Part shown: positions 1-9,055 of the stretch, one piece after another
Numbering within the stretch: the first letter of the stretch is position 1
Layout: every line of letters starts with the position of its first letter
Origin: Symbiodinium natans
Lineage: Eukaryota; Sar; Dinophyceae; Suessiales; Symbiodiniaceae
Assembly: GCA_905221605.1 (NCBI GenBank)
Contig: CAJNDS010002777.1
Span: 2,501-66,500 of the forward strand
Length of the DNA: 64,000 nt
Direction of reading: 5' to 3'
The notes under the pieces: generated by a model
Seen by the model: the letters and a program-made list of their open reading frames with translations, nothing else
Databases searched by the model: none
Told to the model about the DNA's origin: nothing
Position numbers and translations under genes: made by a program

Positions 1-1
1 A

Positions 2-517
2 GGCAGGCCTCTGGGATATTTGTTGTCTTCCCTTATTGGCTTTCTAAGAGGATTATGCCTAAGACTGTTTTTCAGCTTGTTTTTCTGGCCCAAGCTAGGT
101 CCTGCAGAAGCTCGGCTGCTGAAGGTCTTGACGCAAGGCTGGGCGAGTTTGGCTTGCACGGAGATGTGCGAGCTCTACGTTCCGGTGTTCTACATGATGT
201 TCTCATCTCTTCTTCGGGCAGCAGAACACAACCGGACCTATTTCCGTATCTTCCGGCTGGAAACCGCCTCAGAGTTTCACGATGGCCTACAGGGCAACTG
301 CCTCGCCGTAGCGATCGAGGTTGTCGTGTTCCTCGCCTTGCAGATGTGGCTCTACCGCATGTTCGGTATCAACCTCTGGGAGTTTACAGGGACCTTGGTT
401 CGCCTGGACTACTCCTTCTACGCCTTCGCAACGTCCTGCTGCTTCATCGCCTTCTTGGCCATGACGATCGAGCACTTCGGCACCTGGGGACTCATGGATG
501 TGGTCACGGAGCAGTGA
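2..517 (+). CDS. C-terminal part of an unrecognised multi-pass membrane protein (partial)
   Basis: The frame is open from the window edge to a TGA at 515-517, so this is the 3' end of a gene whose start lies outside; the TTG at 20 is not taken as a start. At least three hydrophobic stretches are visible: one near the beginning (LCLRLFFSLFFWP), one near residue 100 (AIEVVVFLALQMWL) and one near the end (FATSCCFIAFLAMTI), separated by charged loops (HNRTYFRIFRLETASEF). The protein ends EHFGTWGLMDVVTEQ. It is one exon of at least 515 bp, unlike the tiny exons downstream. I do not recognise the family. Membrane location is inferred from hydrophobicity only. The overlapping frame starting near 55 is a shadow. 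Confidence 0.65.
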   Translation, partial: GRPLGYLLSSLIGFLRGLCLRLFFSLFFWPKLGPAEARLLKVLTQGWASLACTEMCELYVPVFYMMFSSLLRAAEHNRTYFRIFRLETASEFHDGLQGNCLAVAIEVVVFLALQMWLYRMFGINLWEFTGTLVRLDYSFYAFATSCCFIAFLAMTIEHFGTWGLMDVVTEQ

Positions 518-1070
518 GGGCCGAAGGAGGCAGTGAGGCCGAAGGGCCCTAAATTTGTTTTTGGGGATGCCTCCAAATCCCTTGGGGACGCCTCCTTAAG
601 CCAGGTGTGTTTGACAAGTTTTTGAAGCTTCGCATGGACGCGTTTTCGAAGTAGTCAAGAGCCCGGAGGGTGGGTTTAAAACCACAAGCCCTCACCGACT
701 GGGCTTTGCTCAGCACGTTTGATAGGACCCGGTTCAGGCTTATCTACCACTCCCCGGTGAATCTTGGACGAGATTCCGAGCTAAGAGTTCTTCCAGTGCC
801 TGGAAAGCACAAGATGATACGACTACATACAACTGCATTGCTCGCATGGTATTGCATGTACTGCTACGATGAGTTCTATTTTGATGGTTGCTTGAACCCT
901 CCAGACCGACTGTTTTCCACCCCGTGTGAAGCCCGTCTGACTGCATGGCTGTGTGCCTGAAAGGCCAAAAAAATAGTCAAGGAGTCAGCAGCGTCTTTCT
1001 CGGGGGATACCGGTATGGCTGGAGCAGCGTGCAGGAAAGAGGCCTTTGTTTCTGCAATGGCTAAGGCTGA
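518..1070. other. non-repetitive spacer after the membrane-protein gene
   Basis: This holds the presumed 3' UTR and intergenic sequence. Two near-repeats of the type 'gggg(a)tgcctcc / ggggacgcctcc' occur near 563-594. A 96-codon open frame at 670-960 begins with GTG, has no splice context or recognised motif, and is not called as a gene. Confidence 0.4.
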
Positions 1071-1071
1071 C

Positions 1072-1165
1072 CCTAAACCCTAAACCCTAAACCCTAAACC
1101 CTAAACCCTAAACCCTAAACCCTAAACCCTAAACCCTAAACCCTAAACCCTAAACCCTAAACCCT
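1072..1165 (+). repeat. interstitial telomere-like array (CCCTAAA)n, about 13 units
   Basis: Near-perfect CCCTAAA heptamers, the complement of the dinoflagellate/plant telomere unit TTTAGGG. This is the first of dozens of interstitial tracts in the window and is followed by non-repetitive sequence on both sides, so it is not a chromosome end. Confidence 0.95.
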
Positions 1166-2245
1166 GATCCTTGGCAGAAAAGAGGACGGAAGTTCGCATC
1201 GAAGGTCGAAGGTCTTTCGGGTCCACGAGACATCGTGCAGGCTTAGGCTGCAAGTTTCGATTCTCCGGAGTTAGTTTCGAGGTAGGGTTCAGGGCGCAGG
1301 GCTTACATGTCGTTGTCAGATCTTCCTACTCAAAATTTGCACTCTCCAGTTAGAGCTCAGCGACAACTACTTGGCTTGTAAGAGCAGGTACCTCAACCCT
1401 AGACCCTATGTAAACCCTGAACTCAGTCTCCAGCGAAGGTTTCTTGCTGCAAGCAGACCTGCAGATTTGTTGGTTCGGCAGGTTTCGGGTTTAGGGCTTG
1501 CGGATTTCGGGTTTAGGGTTTGGGGTTTAGGGTTTAGGGTTTAGGGTTTAGGATTAAGGGGCTACGGCAGGGGCTCTGCCGGATTTTTGGGGCCCAAGCC
1601 TGTCCTGACCTGGACACTGCAGCCTCGGGCACGACGCAGGGGACCTCAGTTTGGGGTTTGGGGATTGGGGTTTAGGGTTTAGGGTTTAGGGTTTAGGGTT
1701 TAGGGTTTAGGGCTTTGAAGTTCAGAGTCTGTGGTTTGGTGTTTCGGGTTTGGGTTCGAGAGCGGCTCGTGCATGCTTGTGTGGGAAGGCATCTTTGCAG
1801 TTTAGGGCGTTCAGGGTTTAGGGTTGAGAGTTGCGGGTGTTGGGGCTTGTTGGGTATAATTCGGGTGGCTACGCAAAAGGGGGTTAGGGTTTAGGCTTTA
1901 GGGTTTAGGGCTTAGGGTCAAACCTAAGACTTATCCTAAGCCTTTAGACCCTGCACCCTTCAACCCCTCAACTCTCAACCCTACACCTAAACCTTAGAAC
2001 CTTCACCCTACAAGCCTAAAACCTAAAGCCTAAAGCCTAAAGCCTAAAGCCTAAAGCCTAAAGCCTAAAGCCTAAAGCCTAAAGCCTAAAGCCTAAAGCC
2101 TAAAGCCTAAACCCTAAAGCCTAAAGCCTAAAGCCTAAACCCTGAACCCTGAATCCTGAACCCTGAACCCTAAACCCTAAACCCTAAACCCTAAACCCTA
2201 AACCCTAAACCTTGCACCTTCCGACCTAAGCCATCGGGCACCCAG
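1166..2245. other. mixed telomere-like repeats and unrecognised unique sequence
   Basis: TTTAGGG-orientation tracts lie at about 1510-1550 and 1665-1712, followed by a switch to CCCTAAA/CCTAAAG at 1920-2215. Unique islands at 1170-1500 and 1560-1650 have no clear exon. An open frame at 1171-1353 shows no motif I can support. Confidence 0.5.
2024..2130 (+). repeat. variant heptamer array (CCTAAAG)n
   Basis: About 14 copies of CCTAAAG, a one-base variant of CCCTAAA, are homogenised locally. They are flanked by standard CCCTAAA units at 2166-2212. Confidence 0.9.
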
Positions 2246-2319
2246 GCTGAGGCCATGGTGCACGTGCCTTGGTGCAAGAAGTGGCTTAGACTCGGTCATC
2301 TTTGGGATTTTATGAGAAG
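2246..2319 (+). CDS. putative exon with a thioredoxin-like PWCKKW motif
   Basis: It follows a CAG acceptor (2244-2245) and is open through AEAMVHVPWCKKWLRLGHLW to a TTTAGGG tract. The strand-then-PWC pattern resembles the active-site start of a PDI/thioredoxin fold (xVxFxxPWCxxC), but the second Cys is Trp. It could be the beginning of domain 0 of the tandem thioredoxin-like gene whose later exons start at 4238. The link is inferred from order and motif only. Its 3' edge is uncertain. Confidence 0.35.
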
Positions 2320-2680
2320 GGTTTAGGGTTTAGGGTTTAGGGTTTAGGGTTTAGGGTTTAGGGTTTAGGGTGTAGGGTTTAGGGTTCAGTGTTTGGGGTT
2401 TCGGGGCACATGAGGCTGAGCATTGTACTAGGAACTCAAAGAGACCGGCAATTGAGAGAAGTCTCCGTATGGGCACTCCCCTAAACTAGGGTTGTACCAA
2501 ATACTAGGAGCCAAAACCCTAAACCCTAAGCCCTAGAGGGTTGAGGGTTTAGGGCTTGAGGCTTAGGGTTTTGGGTTTCTGTGGGTTTAGGTCGAGGCTT
2601 CGGGTTTAGCGCTCGCACGCATGTTGTTTTGCAAGTCTTTGGGGCTTCGTCCCTAACTCCCCCAACCCCTAAAGCCTAAA

Positions 2681-2967
2681 CGCTAAACCCTAAACCCTAA
2701 ACCCTAAACCCTAAACCCTAAACCCTAAACCCTAAACCCTAAACCCTAAACCCTAAACCCTAAACCCTAAACCCTAAACCCTAAACCCTAAACCCTAAAC
2801 CCTAAACCCTAAACCCTAAACCCATAACCCTAAACCCTAAACCCTAAACCCTAAACCCTAAACCCTAAACCCTAAACCCTAAACCCTAAACCCTAAACCC
2901 TAAACCCTAAACCCTAAACCCTAAACCCTAAACCCTAAACCCTAAACCCTAAACCCTAAACCCTAAC
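2681..2967 (+). repeat. longest early CCCTAAA array, about 40 units
   Basis: Nearly perfect (CCCTAAA)n with a single CCCATAA interruption near 2820. It directly precedes the putative exon at 3016, the usual intron-end orientation here. Confidence 0.95.
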
Positions 2968-3015
2968 CCGAAAGCCCCAAAGCCGCCGCCCGATTGCTGA
3001 GCCCCAGCCCTGTAG

Positions 3016-3072
3016 CCTTGTGTGGCTGAGGGCGGGCTGCTCCAGCAGAGCTGCTTGGCTAGCAAGCTGTCG
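3016..3072 (+). CDS. putative small exon, unknown function
   Basis: Nineteen open codons (PCVAEGGLLQQSCLASKLS) lie between a TAG acceptor (3014-3015) and a donor GTTTAGG formed by the following telomere-like tract. It is flanked by CCCTAAA upstream and TTTAGGG downstream, the typical exon setting in this window. No family is recognised. Confidence 0.4.
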
Positions 3073-3669
3073 GTTTAGGCTTCAGGGTTTAGGGTTTAGG
3101 GTTCAGGGTGTGGGGTTTAGGGTTTAGGGTCTAGGCTTAGGGTTTAGGGTTCAGGTTTAGGCACCTGAAACCCCAAGCCCCAAAACCCCAAACCCTGAAG
3201 GCACTGCTTTAGGGTTTAGGGTTTAGGGTCAGGGTTTAAGGTTTAGGGTTTAGGGTTTAGGGTAGGGGAGTTTAGGGGCCGCTTTGATTCGAATAGGTAC
3301 TTTGGGTATATGGAATAGGTACTTTGGAAATAGTTTGCATTGCATTTTTTGGGATTATGGGGGGAGTTTTTTCGCCAAATATATGCCTGTTAACTCCATA
3401 AATTCCCGTGGTCAAACCCCAAAACCCTAGACCCTAAACCCTAAACCCTAAACCCTAAAACCCTAAACCCTAAACCCTAAAAATGACCTTGAGCTTAGGG
3501 TTTGGGATCTGTGGCTTCCGGGCTTATAGAAGGGGCTGCAGCCTACGAATCTGCAGAGCTTGGGGTTGCAGGTAAACCCAACTAAACCCTAAACCCTAAA
3601 CCCTAAACCCTAAACCCTAGACCCTAAACCCTAAACCCTAAACCCTAAACCCTAAACCCTAAACCCCAG

Positions 3670-3768
3670 GTCCACTTCCGGAACCGGAAAACTGCAGCTC
3701 TGTGCAGGTTTGCATCTGATTGGAGAGCCCGGCGGCCACGAGCCTTGGACGAAGTGGTGTGGGACTGG
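3670..3768 (+). CDS. putative exon, unknown function
   Basis: Thirty-three open codons, starting VHFRNRKTAALCRFASDW and ending ALDEVVWDW, lie between a CCCCAG acceptor and a GTGGGTG donor. CCCTAAA units precede it and a pure TTTAGGG array (3778-3870) follows. Its phase does not connect directly with the next exon at 4238, so an exon may lie between them or the edge may differ. Confidence 0.45.
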
Positions 3769-3775
3769 GTGGGTG

Positions 3776-3872
3776 TAGGGTTTAGGGTTTAGGGTTTAGG
3801 GTTTAGGGTTTAGGGTTTAGGGTTTAGGGTTTAGGGTTTAGGGTTTAGGGTTTAGGGTTTAGGGTTTATGGT
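3776..3872 (+). repeat. TTTAGGG array after exon 3670-3768
   Basis: About 13 TTTAGGG units at the intron 5' end. A second TTTAGGG tract follows at 3965-4025, a C-run of about 14 at 4151-4164, and CCCTAAA/CCCTAAG tracts at 4368-4650. Confidence 0.9.
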
Positions 3873-4237
3873 CGGGCCACTGCTGCGAGCAAGAACCAAA
3901 CCCCTTACACCCGAAGTCCCTATTCCCTTAGCCCGGAAGCAAGATTCCTTCAGCCAAAGCACTGAAGGTTAGGGTTTAGGGTTTAGGGTTTAGGGTTTAG
4001 GGTTTAGGGTTTAGGGTTTAGGGTTCAGGGTTTCGGGTTTAGGGTAAGACACCAAACCCTGAAGCATCAACGGTCTTGGGTCCTGAGGGCTCGCAAGCTA
4101 GTACCTTTGTCGTTCGGACCCTGATTCGGTATTTACCAAAGTCGGGCTACCCCCCCCCCCCCCCTGTTTAGGGTTTAGAGTTTAGGGTTTAGGGTTTAGG
4201 GTTTAGCGCTCCCCCCTAGCCACCAGCACCGAGACAG

Positions 4238-4343
4238 GTACCCGAATGTTGGCAAATCCCTCGTTCTCGGCCCATTGGCCTGCAACAACCCCAACGGAAA
4301 GCTTAAGCTTGATTGCGGAGTGGCGTTTCGGCAGCCGCGCAAG
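4238..4343 (+). CDS. tandem thioredoxin-like gene, domain 0 middle exon
   Basis: It is open for 35 codons after a CAG acceptor (4236-4237): YPNVGKSLVLGPLACNNPNG then KLKLDCGVAFRQPRK. The end is AAG|GCTACC, a GC donor. The order (hydrophobic strand, Cys-Asn-Asn, KLDCGV) matches the middle of a PDI-type fold, where a strand and an Asn-rich turn precede 'fgV'. It joins the next exon (4675) in phase 0, giving ...FRQPRK-DPTSF.... The family call rests on this joined pattern and the better domains downstream. Confidence 0.55.
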
Positions 4344-4367
4344 GCTACCACATAGCCACAAAGCCAC

Positions 4368-4650
4368 AAACCCTAAACCCTAAGCCCTAAGCCCCAAACC
4401 CTAAACCCTAAACCCTAAACCCTAAGCCCTAAGCCCTAAGCCCTAAGCCCTAAGCCCTAAGCCCTAAGCCCTAAGCCCCAAGCCCCAAACCCTAAACCCT
4501 GAACCCTAAGCCCTAAGCCCCAAACCCTAAACCCTAAACCCTAAACCCTAAACCCTGAACCCTAAGCCCTAAGCCCCAACCCCTAAACCCTAAACCCTAA
4601 ACCCTAAGCCCTAAGCCCTTTGCCCCAAATCCTAAACCCTAAACCCTGAA
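4368..4650 (+). repeat. CCCTAAG/CCCTAAA mixed array
   Basis: About 280 bp in which CCCTAAG units alternate in blocks with CCCTAAA. It sits at the 3' part of the intron before exon 4675, in the CCCTAAA orientation. Confidence 0.9.
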
Positions 4651-4674
4651 CACTCACCCCGCTTGATGCCGAAG

Positions 4675-4764
4675 GATCCGACGTCCTTCCTGCTGGTCCC
4701 GGGCAGCATCCGACAGGTGGACCTGTCGCTGTTCATGGTTGTCAGGAGGTTCCAAAGGTTGCAT
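4675..4764 (+). CDS. tandem thioredoxin-like gene, domain 0 beta-hairpin exon
   Basis: Thirty codons (DPTSFLLVPGSIRQVDLSLF and on to RRFQRLH) lie between an AAG acceptor (4673-4674) and a clean GTAAGG donor. SFLLVPGS occupies the place of the conserved PTLxxFxxG strand-turn of thioredoxin folds. It joins in phase 0 to the exons on both sides (4343 and 5410). Confidence 0.6.
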
Positions 4765-5409
4765 GTAAGGGTTCTAGGGTCCTAAGGGTTTAGGCTTTAG
4801 AGTTTAGGGTTTGGGGTTAGCGTTTTAGGGTTTAGGGTTTGGGGTTACGGGGTTATCGGGTTTAGGGTTTAGGGTTTAGGGTTAACGTTTCAGCCTCCTG
4901 ATCCATAAAGAACTTAGACGATCCCAAATGATTCGGGCGTTCAGGGTTTAGGGTTTAGGGTTCAGGGAGCATTCCTTCAATCACAGGGAGGGGCCAAGCA
5001 CTGTTGGAGAACTATTCCTCAAATACGGGCCTGTTGCTGTCATGGAACCCGCAGTAGGTTACGAGAGATACGGAGACCATCTTACTTACTACACGTTCAG
5101 ATTGAATCCTAACTCCTAAAACCTTAGAGACCCTAACTAACTCCTAAAACCTTAGAGACCCTAACTAACTCCTAAACCCTAACCCCAAACCCGAGCCCCA
5201 AGCTCAACCCCCAAGCCCCCTCAAAACCCTAAATCCCTAAACCCCGACTAAACCCCTAAACCCCCAAACCCCAAACCCCAAACCCCAAACCCCAAACCCT
5301 AAACCCTAAACCCTAAACCCTAAACCCTAAACCCTGAACCCTAAACCCTAAACCCTACACTCAACACCCAAAACCCTAAGCCCCTATCCTTGGAGTCGCG
5401 CGGGCACAG

Positions 5410-5463
5410 GCTGGTGAGGCCCTGGCCAGCTGGCTGGGCAACCACCTCCCCGGCCACGGGGAG
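5410..5463 (+). CDS. tandem thioredoxin-like gene, domain 0 C-terminal helix exon
   Basis: Eighteen codons (AGEALASWLGNHLPGHGE) follow a CAG acceptor and end GAG|GCTCTC with a GC donor. A helix of the form xEALxSWLxxHL matches the final helix of a PDI-type domain. It is in phase 0 with the exon before and with the acidic linker exon after. Confidence 0.6.
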
Positions 5464-6120
5464 GCTCTCCCGAAACCCCTGAACCCTGAAACCCAAACCC
5501 TAAACCCCAAACCCTAAACCCTAACCCCTAAACCCTAAGCCCCAAACCCTAAGACCTAAACCCAAAACCCTAAACCCTAAACCCTGAACCCTAAACCCTA
5601 AACTTAAGCCCTAAACTCTCAACCCTAAACCCTGAACCCCTGAACCCCTAAACCCAAAACCTATGTTTGATGTTTAGTACGCTAGGGGGGGGGTGGGCGG
5701 GGGAAGCGGGCCTTGATTTGGGTGTCAGGGTGCACCCTAAACCCTAAGCCCTGAACACTAAATCCTAAGACCTAAACCGTGAACCCTAAACCCTAAACCC
5801 TAAACGGGTGTCAGGGTGCAAGGTCCTGAGGCTCCAGGATTCGGGGCTTGCGGGGGCATTGGCCTTTGGGTTTGGGGCTTCGGGTTTAGGGTTTTAGGGT
5901 TTGTGGTTTAGGGTTTAGGGTTTAGGGAAAGAACCCTAAGAAACCTGAAGCCCTAAAACCCCTACAGACACCACCGGAAACTGAACTTCAACCCTGGCAC
6001 ATCGAACCTTACTCAGCCTCACAGCTGGGACCCTAAGCCCTCAACCCCAGGCCCCCCAAACACTTAACCAAAGAAATGACGAATATCAGTACAGATACAA
6101 GTATAAACCGGACTCTGACT

Positions 6121-6124
<4 letters not shown>

Positions 6125-6155
<31 letters not shown>
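6125..6155. repeat. (AT)n microsatellite
   Basis: About 15 AT dinucleotides in the intron between 5463 and 6382, next to a unique AT-richer island at 6070-6200. Confidence 0.9.
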
Positions 6156-6157
<2 letters not shown>

Positions 6158-6225
6158 TAGACATAAAACTCAAATGGCCCGCATCCGCCTTCGAAATATA
6201 CCCTAAGCCCTAAACCCTGAACCCT

Positions 6226-6355
6226 AAACCCTGAACCCTAAACCCTAAACCCTAAACCCTAAACCCTAAACCCTAAACCCTAAACCCTAAACCCTAAACC
6301 CTAAACCCTAAACCCTAAACCCTGAACCCTAAACCCTAAACCCTAAGCCCTAAAC
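6226..6355 (+). repeat. CCCTAAA array before exon 6382
   Basis: About 18 units with a few CCCTGAA variants, ending about 25 bp upstream of the next splice acceptor. Confidence 0.95.
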
Positions 6356-6381
6356 AACTCCCAGAGTCCAACTCTTCCCAG

Positions 6382-6459
6382 GCCGCCGCAGAGTTTGACC
6401 CGTCCACCTCGCCGCCGGTGCTCGCGGCAAAGAAGCTGAAGGACGAGGCCCCGGAAGAG
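6382..6459 (+). CDS. tandem thioredoxin-like gene, linker exon between domains 0 and 1
   Basis: After a TTCCCAG acceptor the frame reads AAAEFDPSTSPPVLAAKKLK then DEAPEE. Composition (Ala, Pro, Lys, Glu) suggests a flexible linker. The 3' edge may be AAG|GACGAG (6441), GAA|GAGGGT (6456) or G|GTATTA (6460); the first two keep phase 0 with the following exon. Confidence 0.55.
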
Positions 6460-6849
6460 GGTATTAAACCCGAATTAAGGGTTTAGGGTTTAGGGTTTAG
6501 GGTTGAGGGTTGAGGGTTGAGAGTTTAGGGTTTAGGGTTTAGGGTTTAGGGTTTAGGGTACTGTGGGGCTTATGGACGTAGAGGTTCCTGAACCCTAAAC
6601 CCTAAACTCTAAACCCTAAACCCTAAACCCTGAACCCTAAACCCTAAACCCCAAACCCTTCTTCGGTCGGTATGAGGACTCTAAGCGAACATGAGGCTGC
6701 TTTTGCTTGCTTTTGCAACTCCTTCCTGGCCCCTACAAGCTGCAAACCCTAAGCTCTACAAGTCCCTCGTCCTAAACCCTAAACCCTAAACCCTAAGCCT
6801 TAAACCCTAAACCCTAAACCCCTAAACCCCTAAACCCCTAAACCCTGAG

Positions 6850-6879
6850 GTCCAGAGAGTCGTGGACTACTACGCCAAG
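6850..6879 (+). CDS. tandem thioredoxin-like gene, domain 1 first strand exon
   Basis: Ten codons (VQRVVDYYAK) lie between a CCCTGAG acceptor and an AAG|GCGCCT donor of GC type. VVDYYAK is the strand that leads to the thioredoxin active site (compare VxFYAP in PDI). Joined in phase 0 to 7088 it gives VVDYYAK-DCPHSQSLDPVW. The equivalent exon of domain 2 (12638-12666, VVDYYSK) ends at exactly the same residue. Confidence 0.7.
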
Positions 6880-7087
6880 GCGCCTTTTGCGGGGCTCCTG
6901 GGGACTTGCCCGAAACCCCAGCCCGGCTGAAATGGGGCCATCACGTTTGGTATTATCTCACACCCTGAACCCAAACTCAAATCCCTAAACCCTAAACCCT
7001 AAACCGAGAGCTTAAACCCGAAACCCTAAACCCCAAAACCCTGAACCCTGAACCCTAAACCCTAAACCCTGTACCCTGTGATTGCAG

Positions 7088-7165
7088 GACTGCCCCCACA
7101 GCCAGAGCCTGGATCCTGTCTGGAAAGCTGCTCAGAAAGACTGGGAGGCCCCTGAACCATCGCAT
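7088..7165 (+). CDS. tandem thioredoxin-like gene, domain 1 active-site exon (CPHS)
   Basis: After an ATTGCAG acceptor it reads DCPHSQSLDPVWKAAQKDWE then APEPSH, to a GTCTTC donor. The C-x-x-C position of thioredoxin is C-P-H-S, so the second Cys is replaced by Ser and classical dithiol chemistry is unlikely in this domain. The following helix (SLDPVWKAAQ) matches PDI (LxPxW). The frame stays open for about 30 bp more (HVFNTSC), so the 3' edge is uncertain. Confidence 0.7.
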
Positions 7166-7401
7166 GTCTTCAACACCAGTTGCAGTATGTTCAGGGTTTT
7201 TAGGAGGGGTTTAGGGTTTAGGGTTTTTAGAGGGTTTAGGGTTAAGGGTTTAGCGTTTAGGGTTTTTAGAGAGTTTAGGGGGTTTGGGGGGAGTTTGGGG
7301 TTTGTATGGCTGTAGGGTTCCAGGGCGTGAGTGCCTCTACGGTGTGCCTTCTGGTGCATGCAACTTGCCAACTACTTGTACCTCTAGGGTCTAGGGTCTA
7401 G

Positions 7402-7480
7402 GGTCTAGGGTTTAGGGTTTAGGGTTTAGGGTTTAGGGTTTAGGGTTTAGGGTTTAGGGTTTAGGGTTTAGGGTTTAGGC
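7402..7480 (+). repeat. TTTAGGG array, intron 5' half
   Basis: About 11 TTTAGGG units shading into TTTAGGC/TTTCGGC variants to 7520. Another TTTAGGG tract lies at 7577-7633. Confidence 0.9.
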
Positions 7481-7645
7481 TTTAGGCTTTCGGCTTTCGG
7501 CTTTCGGCTTTAGGCTTTAGGCTAGGCTTCTGCATGCTTAGCGCTTCCAGGGTCCAGGGCATAAACCTTGCAGACGGCTTAGGGTTTAGGGTTTAGGGTT
7601 TAGGGTTTAGGGTTTAGGGTTTAGGGTTTAGGGTTAGACCCTAAA

Positions 7646-7741
7646 CCACTAATTGCTTAAGAACCCCCCCCAAACATTCAGAAATATTCTTCCCTATAAG
7701 GGCAATTTTTGTTCTTTTTGGGGTTCTTCAGCAACTGGTAG
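7646..7741. mobile_element. putative short inverted-repeat element (MITE-like, family F)
   Basis: The left end (ATTGCTTAAGAACCCC) and right end (GGGGTTCTTCAGCAACTGG) are imperfect inverted repeats about 50 bp apart. The inner motif ATTCTTCCCTATAAGGGCAAT recurs in modified form at 60258-60355. No coding capacity. Confidence 0.4.
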
Positions 7742-7825
7742 TACACCCTGTACCCTAAACCCCAAAGCCTAGGGCGATCTGGGGCTGCTGGGTTGTTTGG
7801 GTTTTTGGCTCAGCGTTTGGGTGCA

Positions 7826-7876
7826 GGGTTTAGGGTTTAGGGTTTAGGGTTTAGGGTTTAGGGTTTAGGGTTTAGG
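7826..7876 (+). repeat. TTTAGGG array
   Basis: Seven TTTAGGG units within the intron between 7165 and 8471. The intron later switches to CCCTAAA (8310-8433). Confidence 0.9.
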
Positions 7877-8309
7877 GGAAACCCGAGGCGGAAATCCAAA
7901 ACCCGAAGCTCTAAAACCTGTAAGCCCTAACCCGCTGAAAACCCTCAACTCTAAACCGTTTCAGCCCGGAGCCCTCAACCCGACGCAGGCTGCCGGACAC
8001 TCCGTGAAGCTGCGGTGGCAGCAGAAGGCTCCTTTCCGAGACCGAATGACTCGGGTTTGGGGTTTAGGGTTCAGGGTCTGAGGTTGGGGATTAGGGTTTG
8101 GGGTTTAGGTCTGGGTTTAGGGTTTAGGGTTGAGGGGTTTAGGTTTAGGGGTTTAGGTTTTAGGGTTTACGTCTCTAGGGTTTTTGATGTTTGTGGGTGT
8201 TCATCTTTAGTGTTTCGGTGCTTTAGGCGGTTGACGGAGTTGAGGGCTTTCGACTTTGCGCGGGCTGAGCCCTGGGATCCGAAGCCCCTAACCCTGACCC
8301 GTAAACCCT

Positions 8310-8433
8310 TGGCCCCAAACCCTAAACGCCAAACCCTAAACCCTAAACCCTAAACCCTAAACGCCTAAACCCTAAACCCTAAACCCTAGACCCTAAACCC
8401 TAAACCCTAAACCCTAAACCCTAAACCCTAAAC
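8310..8433 (+). repeat. CCCTAAA array before exon 8471
   Basis: About 16 units with a few CCCTAAACG variants. It ends 37 bp before the acceptor. Confidence 0.9.
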
Positions 8434-8470
8434 CCCACTCACTAAGTCAAAAGGGGCTTTCCAACCCCAG

Positions 8471-8503
8471 GAGTGCTACGGCGCCGACTGGAAGGAGGGG
8501 AAG
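8471..8503 (+). CDS. tandem thioredoxin-like gene, domain 1 exon ECYGADW
   Basis: Eleven codons (ECYGADWKEGK) lie between a CCCCAG acceptor and an AAG|GAGACC donor of GA type. Reading through the GA donor joins in phase 0 to 8982, giving WKEGK-DYEECQ, which matches WEPGKDFGECQ in the single uninterrupted domain 2 exon at 16181. That match is the main evidence for the GA donor. Confidence 0.7.
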
Positions 8504-8981
8504 GAGACCTGGGAACTGAGGTTTAGGGGGTTCAGGGTTCAAGAGGTTTAGGGGGTTCAGGGTTTAGGGTTTAGGGAGTTTAGGGTATACGGTATAGGGT
8601 TTAGGGTTTAGGGTTTAGGGTTTAGGGTGTGGGGTTTAGGGAGTGTAGGGTTTGGGGTTTAGGGAGTGTAGGGTTTGGGGTTTAGGGTTTGGGGTTCAGG
8701 ACTAGACCCTGAACCCTGGAACCTTCAACCCGGGAACCCCAAAACCTTAAGCCCCCTAAGCCCTAGAAACCCAAACCATAGAAATCCTGAGCCTTGGAGT
8801 TCTAGCCCCTGAACCCCTGAAAAAAAAGAACCTTCAACCCCGAAACCCTAAACCCCGATGGGGCCCCGGCGGGCGCTTCCAACCCAAAGCAAGGCCCAAA
8901 GAAGGCTTTAAGAAGGGTTGTTGGGATTTTATCACAGGGGAGTAGTGCAGGATCCCATAGCACAAGCCTCGCTTGCGACAG

Positions 8982-9055
8982 GACTATGAGGAGTGCCAGA
9001 AAGAGGGCATTGAGTCCTTCCCGACCATCAAGTACTACTACGGGAAGAAGGCGAG
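8982..9055 (+). CDS. tandem thioredoxin-like gene, domain 1 cis-proline exon
   Basis: It reads DYEECQKEGIESFPTIKYYY then GKKA plus two bases. SFPT carries the conserved cis-proline of the thioredoxin fold, and GIESFPTIKYY is the PDI-type GVxGFPTxKFF signature. The exon starts after GACAG and ends AG|GCTCTT (GC donor, phase 2). It joins perfectly to 10183 to give KKARLLDFIESR. Confidence 0.75.

Noticed and set aside
670-960. 96-codon open frame after the first gene
   Set aside because: Begins with GTG, no motif, sits where a 3' UTR or intergenic sequence is expected.
1072-2967. True chromosome end (telomere)
   Set aside because: Arrays of both orientations are interspersed with exons throughout all 64 kb; no single terminal orientation.
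7801-7816. Dinoflagellate spliced-leader relic (TTTTTGGCTCAG)
   Set aside because: Only about 11 bases resemble the spliced leader 3' half and similar short matches occur at 34190 and 13040; no full 22-base match was found.
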